64,000 nt of DNA. Origin: Ailurus styani. Its lineage: Eukaryota; Chordata; Mammalia; Carnivora; Ailuridae. Shown one piece after another: positions 58,230-64,000 of this stretch. The notes under the pieces are model-generated. The model ran no database searches. It was given only the letters and a program-made list of their open reading frames with translations, and was not told the origin of the DNA. The translations under genes and the position numbers were made by a program. The DNA is taken from NCBI GenBank assembly GCA_002007465.1, contig LNAC01000759.1:144260-208259 (forward strand), read 5' to 3'. The stretch's first letter is position 1, and every line of letters begins with the position of its first letter.

Positions 58230-59515
58230 CAATATATGCTAAATTTTTTCAAGTTTCTGTATGCATACACATATAACTTTATATAAATACATCAATGTAA
58301 TCCTATTGTGTATACTGAGGATTTCTGGTTTAGGTTTTCCCTTTTGTTTCATTTTTGGTTCCCCACCCTCAGTCTTCCATGTACTGCCCACCTTCCAGAT
58401 AACCTTTGTCAACAACCTAGCATGTAGTCTTCCTTATTTTTTCTATGTTTTGTACATCTTAAACACACATATGCACACATATAACAACTATCAGTTACAT
58501 AAAAATGTGGGCATAATATACACATCAGCATATTATTTTTTTATGCTCCAGTACTGTGTAGCGAGAAGTTCCCCCACATCACTTCTATAGCTCTGATTTG
58601 TTCCTTTGGATGCCTGCAGAGCATCTCATGATAGGAATGTGTCATCACATTCAATCATTCCACCGTTGATGCCATTCACTTGGTGTCCAGTTTTCTGCCA
58701 CTATGAGCAATATCAACTCCCTGTAGTGTGTTCTTATGTACTGGTATATACTGGTGGTTCAATAGCCTTGGAATAGATTCTCATAACTGGGATTGTTGGG
58801 TGGAGAGAAATTTATAGATATGCATTTTCTTTAGATATTATTATATTTCTTTTCCCCAAAAGGCAAATGTCTACTAGCAGCAAGGGAGAATTTCTTTTTC
58901 TCCGATCTTTGCCAACAGGAATTACTATTCTTTTTTAACTCTTCCTTCATAGATAATGTACTGCTAATTGTTACATTTATTAGCATGTTCTGAATAATGG
59001 AAAATTTAAGTACCTTTTCATGTATGCTTGTTTGTTATTTAGATTTGCTCTTCTGTGAATCACCTAATCATATATTTAGGCTCCCTTTTTCTGCTCAATG
59101 TACAAAAGTCTGGTGAATATTATAAAAATTAACCCTGTCATTTTTTCAAAAGATTTTATTTATTTGAGAGAGAGAGTGTGGCGGGGAGGAGCAGAGAGGG
59201 AGAAGCAGGCTCCCTTCTGAGCAGGGAGCCTAATGAGGGGCTCGATCTCAGGATCCTGGGATCGTGACCTGAGCTGAAGGCAGAAACTTAACCAACTGAG
59301 CCACCCAGGCAGGCGCCCCAACTCTGTCGTTTTTATTCATTTTCCCCAGATCTAAAATTTGCCTGTCTACTTCTATTGTGGTATTTTTGCCATACAAGGT
59401 TTTAGTTTCTGTAGATTTCAACATATATGACGTTTCTTTTGTGGCTTTCGGGTTTCCAGTGTTGGTTTAAAAAACCCAATTTGGGATCTTTCAAATGATT
59501 GTTGATCCTGTTTCT
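58230..59515 (-). mobile_element. Old L1M, interrupted by a SINE
   Basis: Plus-strand reading shows reversed L1 landmarks: 'gatgccattcacttggtgtccagttttctgccactatgagcaatatc', 'ctcataactgggattgttgggtggag', 'gttctgaataatggaaaatttaagtaccttttcatgtatgcttg', 'cttctgtgaatcacc', and after the SINE 'ccatacaaggttttagtttctgtagatttc'. No intact frame. Confidence 0.75.
59147..59319 (-). mobile_element. SINEC, older subfamily, nested in L1M
   Basis: Minus-strand element ending 'aaccaactgagccacccaggcaggcgcccc', with a 4-bp CAGG duplication in the head. Imperfect flanking duplication AACYCTGTCRTTTTT at about 59132-59146 and 59320-59334. Confidence 0.92.
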
Positions 59516-59520
59516 TTGTT

Positions 59521-60325
59521 TAGAATTAGAAGACATAATTAGTACAGGTATTATCAAATGGCCCTAATTTCTTTTGTATAACTAACTGACATGGAAAATT
59601 TAGTATTCTTTTTTGTCATTATAACTCCTTCAGCTCATTTTCTTTAGCTATGAAAATAAATATTATAATCATGACAACAGATGTATGTGCCATTCAACAG
59701 CATTTACTTGTGTTCATTTAAAAAAAAAGATAGCAATTTATTTTAAAATGGGCTGAACTGTCCACTATAGAAAAAGTTCTGATTAAAATGCTGCTTTTAT
59801 TGAGTTTAAAGTTAACAAATGTTTTTTAAAACTATTTTAGTGAAGATATTTGAATTGTTTAATAATTAGATGAGTTGATCTCATTTCCTACTCAGGACAC
59901 GGATATTTTCCCCTATCATCCTAACATTTATTACCTGCCCTCCAAATAGTCATTTGTATCATTCTAAAGCATTAGAAATGAATGATTTTTGTTACTGTAT
60001 ACTGCAGCAAAAGAAACAAACCTTCCCTCTTCATAGCTTTGCCCTAGTGATACAGAAATACATGCAGCCTTTCCTAAGATGTGAAAAACAACCAGAAGTT
60101 ATGACTAGTGAGATTTTCTTCTCCTCTCTTATAATTGCACCTTGTATCATTTACTGTCCTCAAATTGGAAACCACAGTCAGCACTAATAGGATTTTATAC
60201 CAGTTGCCTTTGAAGATCTAATAACAAACAGGATATATTAATAGTATTATATTAATATTAAGCATTTGCACAAAAATGTATTACTACTTATTATAATTAC
60301 ATAAAAATACACATACATACCTGAA
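59521..60325. other. Intergenic, nothing recognised
   Basis: AT-rich. Frame 59954-60187 (+) has 77 codons without recognisable features. Confidence 0.4.
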
Positions 60326-60327
60326 CT

Positions 60328-60497
60328 TGGTTTCCACTCAGGTCATGATCTCAGGGTCGTGAGATGGAGCCAGGTGTCTGGCTTTGCACTCAGCATGGAG
60401 TCAGCTTGAGAGTCTCCCCACTCCTCCTCCCTCTCCCTCTGTACTCCCCCTGCTCACACTCACACTCTCTAAATAAATAAATTTTAAAAAAATAAAA
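60328..60497 (+). mobile_element. Diverged SINEC lacking its head
   Basis: Starts at 'ttccactcaggtcatgatctcagggtcgtgagatggagcc' (the head is missing) and ends 'tctctaaataaataaattttaaaaa'. Confidence 0.85.
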
Positions 60498-61605
60498 TAG
60501 ACTTCATGGCATGAACACCCTGTCTTTTGTGTTAGTGAGTGGACCCTTGTGTCCAGGAATGTGCCTGAGAAAAGCCAAGCATTCCTCTCATATCGAGGTA
60601 CTCTTCTCTGTTCCTTACATTGAAACAATATGTTATTGTCTCCTGTATCTCTTCTATTTCTCATTCATGCCAGTGAACAGCAACAGTTGAAACTGTCCTT
60701 TACTCACTAGTCCCAGACGTTTGCTACCTGAAAATAGGACATGAAGTCCATCCAGTATCTCATTTCTTGAACACTTCTGGCTTTGTCTGCAATTGGAAAA
60801 TGACTACAGCCACTGCCCAGGATGGGCATTGCCTATTCTAAACCAGTATGAGAACTTAAAACTGAGGCACATGGAGCAACTCTCATGTGCTCACCTTGGA
60901 GAGGAAGGCTGGGTGCTTTCTAACCAACAAGTGCTTGGCCCTGGACTCCACCAGATGCAAGGTGAAGGTCAGATGCTGGGATCACCACAGTGACTGGGCC
61001 AATACAGCAGCAAGGGGACAGCAGTGTCCTCAGAAACCAGTGCTACCTTTCTGTCTACACTGTACCCTCACTGGGAAATGAAATAGCTCACCTCTGCTAT
61101 TAATAATTGGAAGCAGGAAGTGATCTATTTCTAGCAACCAAAATAGCAAGCCTTCCCACGTAATCTAGGAGAGAGACGCAAGTATTTTGAACAGGGATCT
61201 CCCACATAGCTGATGAACTGGCGAATCACCTTGAGCCTGGATACTGATCAGAACCAGAGTAGCAACCATACAGTAATACATGGGAGGTGCTTTCAAACAG
61301 GCATACCTGTACTTGGTGAGAAGAAGCTACTCTCACTGAGGCCTCTTGATGAATCAAAGACAAGGTCTCATCAATATTCCCAACATAAGAACAACGGTGA
61401 GGACCACCGTTTCGGTTATCCAACACACCACCTCAAAGCACAGTGGCTTAAAATAACCACCTTTCTGTTGTCATTGTTCACATGCTGTGGGTTGGCTGAA
61501 CTCAGCTGAGGGGTTCTGGTGTTCCAGCGTGGGGTGTGTCATGAGGCTGCCCTCAGAGGGGAGCACGGCTGTGACTGGAACACACAGGGTGGCTTCTCAG
61601 TCATC
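60498..61605. other. Intergenic, no gene recognised
   Basis: Frames at 60793-60993, 60887-61081 and 61213-61509 (+) overlap one another and match nothing I know. 61395-61560 ('ccaacacaccacctcaaagcacagtggcttaaaataaccacc...ggttggctgaactcagctgagg') resembles a mammalian DNA-transposon remnant of uncertain family. Confidence 0.4.
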
Positions 61606-61609
61606 CAAG

Positions 61610-61885
61610 CAAGACTTGGCAAACTAGGACACCCTGCCCCAGGCCGAATCCGACCCACAGCCTGTTTCCGTTCTGCCGCAGGCTAAGAATAGTTTTTACA
61701 TTTTTAAATGGTTGATGAAAATCAAAAGGAACACGTTTCCTGACATGTGAAAAATACTGAAATTTACATTCTGGTGTCCGTCACATTTTATAGGAGTCCG
61801 GCCACACTCACTGTGTGCACGCTGTTTATAGCTGCTTTCGCAAGCAACAGTGGAGCTGAGCAGTTGCAACTCTTGGTTGCCACAT
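61610..61885 (+). mobile_element. hAT-type (MER) DNA transposon remnant
   Basis: 'ttggcaaactaggacaccctgccccaggccgaatccgacccacagcctgtttccg...ggagtccggccacactcactgtgtgcacgctgtttatagctgctttcgcaagcaacagtggagctgagcagttgcaac' follows a known non-autonomous hAT consensus whose end carries GGCAAACT. Non-coding and incomplete at the right end. Confidence 0.6.
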
Positions 61886-62127
61886 CAGAATTCCTTATGC
61901 TTCTTTATAATCTTTACTGAAATTCACATTTTGAAAATAAGTGCTTGGACTAAAAATAACTGTAACTGTTTAACTGTCAAAACTACCTTTCTTTGCTACT
62001 GCAGTGCAGCTGAGTAGCTATTTCCAAACCAAATCATAGGAATGCTTCTCTTACCCCACCAGTACAGCATGGTCACTGGACATGCAGTTGGAGGCTTGCA
62101 ATTATTTTATTTCAAAGAGAAATGAGG

Positions 62128-62323
62128 GAAGCCTGGGTGGCTCAGTCAGTCAATCGTTTGCCTTCGGCTCAGGTTATGATCCCAGGGTCCTGGGATGGAG
62201 CCCCATGTCGGGCTCCCTGCTCAGTGGGGAATCTGCTTCTCCCTCTACCCCTCCCCCTTGCTCATGCTCACTCTCTCTCATCTGTGCTCTGTCTCTCAAA
62301 TAAATAAAATATTTTTTAAAATA
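62128..62323 (+). mobile_element. SINEC, older subfamily
   Basis: 'ggaagcctgggtggctcagtcagtcaatcgtttgcc' head, CT-rich body, 'caaataaataaaatattttttaaaata' tail. Flanks share GAGAAATGA (62118-62126 and 62328-62336). The two + frames here (62082-62307) are SINE translations. Confidence 0.92.
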
Positions 62324-62336
62324 GAGGAGAAATGAA

Positions 62337-64000
62337 ATACTTCCTGATTTTTAAAAAGAGGAACTGGAAACATATCATTTCTGCCTTTACAATGTGAACC
62401 CCAAATTCCTTTCTAAACAATAGCTAGAAAACGAACATGAATAGATACAATCCTTGCCCTTCAAGGGAAGGGCAGTCTGGCAGACAGTAGGACAAGTAAA
62501 CAGTGTGGTGCAGGAACTAATAACTGACCATTGATGAGCACAAGTATGATAACAGCACAGACAGCAGGCATCCAACCTGTCTCAGGAAGGTCCTGGGCGA
62601 CTTGCTGAGGGAACTGATTGGAAGGGACAAGTTGGATTGGCCCAGAGCCTTCCCAGGTACCCACCCAGGGGCTAATGGAGATGTCACTGCTTGTTTCCCC
62701 AGCAAGCTGCCACAACCAATAATGCACTGACCTTTGCTGGAGTACTCGTTCATCTTCCTTCACAAACTTGTAAATTCCTTTAAAGGCAGAAACTGTGTTA
62801 TCTGTCGTTGCATCTACAGTGGCTGACGTATAAGAACCATCTGATAAAAGAATATGCACAGGTTTCTAGGATGAAAATATCCCTTCTCTAAGATAGGTTA
62901 ATGTTTAAAGACTGTCTTGTATGTCTATGCCACGATATGTTAAAAAAATCTGTATAGTGTTTGAAATGCTAATACCAAATATTAGAATATTTGGTATTAT
63001 TAGAATATATTAGGAACCATGAAGATGGAAAAGCAGACAAGACATAATCACGGAGGTAAGCAGACAAGACAAACTCACAGCTGAAACGGGAGGTCTCAAA
63101 ATCCCGTCCTACATCTCCTACATCTGAACCAGAATAGCCTTTCATTTATTTACAGTTTTGAAGCCCACAAATACCTCGTTTGAATAAAGGGCACATTTCT
63201 TAAAAAATAAAAAAGGAAAACCTTGATCAAGTTTAATGAGAAGGCTAAGCTTTCTTGAAATATTTACATATTTCTCCCCTCCATTTTAAGACTAGAAGGT
63301 AATGGAGGGAATTGAGAATTTCTTCCTGGATTTTATCTTATTTTTTCCTCACTAGTCATCTTTAGCACCTTTCCTGATACATAATATATATGTACAATGA
63401 ACTGATGTTTACAGTAATAAAATTGTTCTTTCCTGTATATCGCAATATCACTTAATATTTACCACTATCCAGGAAAATGCTTCTATGCATATCCTCTCTA
63501 AAATTACCACAAAGTCTCTCCAAGATTCTATACTTAATGCTGGGGAAACCAAGACGTTTAATTAAAAACCATTACTTAATTTCTCTATAGCATGTTGGAT
63601 TTTAAAAGCATCTCATTTTCAAAATAAGATGGTTTAAGATCACCTCAAGACCCATATGCAGTGACCTTTCTATGACCTTTGTAGGGAAAAATGAGCCAGA
63701 ACCATGTAGGCATAGTATTGTTTATTATAAACAATCACATAACAGTATAAGTGTGCATTTGAAGGATAACTGAAGCCTAGATATGATCATCAAAAGCATT
63801 ACTTAAATAGAAATAGTTTCTTTTCTTGTTGGTTTGTGTTACATTAATTTGAACATATGTCAGGATCCTCTAGTCTTGTCATACGGTTCAACTGCTAAAT
63901 CATAACAGGGGAAGACAAATTTGGAATGCACGTTATAGTTTGCTTTAGTTGTTGAATATATGTATATCCAAATATTCAGGACACGTTTAAAATTAAGCAG
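62337..64000. other. Right-hand intergenic flank
   Basis: The overlapping minus frames at 62387-62859 (longest 132 codons) match no family I know. 62440-62540 reads like an old repeat ('atacaatccttgcccttcaagggaagggcagtctggcagacag'). In human, SMAD9 lies convergently downstream of RFXAP. A minus-strand 3' UTR could begin near the window edge, but I see no exon. Confidence 0.35.

Noticed and set aside
62461..62859. 132-codon minus-strand frame
   Set aside because: Unrecognised and overlapping another minus frame. The DNA partly reads like an old repeat.

Overview
This window is nuclear DNA from a carnivoran mammal, most likely a mustelid. The evidence is about two dozen tRNA-Lys-derived carnivore SINEs (SINEC type). 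Many belong to a young subfamily whose head reads GGGTGGCTCAGTGGGTTAAA, which I associate with ferret/mink-like genomes. L1 tails of carnivoran type, MIR, L2 and MaLR/ERVL LTR fragments make up most of the other recognisable sequence. There are no bacterial-type operons, CRISPR arrays or phage genes. Nearly all short open reading frames are chance frames or translations of SINEs and L1s.

The one gene I can support is RFXAP (regulatory factor X-associated protein), on the + strand from about 47.2 kb to beyond 54.9 kb. It has three coding exons: 47367-47999, 52399-52506 and 54837-54941. They splice in phase 0 and give about 281 residues. Exon 1 lies in a CpG island with an NRF1-type and an Sp1-type site just upstream. 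RFXAP joins RFX5 and RFXANK in the complex that binds the X box of MHC class II promoters. In human the gene lies on 13q13.3, between SERTM1 and SMAD9.

Three details of this copy stand out. The expected ATG is ACG in a strong Kozak context, with no in-frame upstream ATG. The stop codon comes two codons earlier than in the human protein as I remember it. An L1 tail has inserted exactly at the exon 2/intron 2 boundary, and its target-site duplication copied the splice donor.

Layout: 0-8.7 kb is intergenic with L2, SINE and L1 tails and a dispersed ~0.2 kb duplication. 8754-16853 is two nearly identical 4050-bp units in tandem, joined at a single N, and probably an assembly artefact from two haplotypes. 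17.4-20.2 kb holds two L1 insertions, one of them 2.5 kb with a broken ORF2. 20-46 kb is gene-free sequence with L1, SINE, MIR, L2 and LTR fragments and microsatellites. 46.6-56 kb is RFXAP, its promoter, introns and 3' UTR. 56-64 kb is downstream intergenic sequence with SINEs, an LTR, an old L1 and a DNA-transposon fragment. I see no undescribed multi-gene system here. Repeat family names come from memory of consensus sequences and were not checked with a repeat-finding program.
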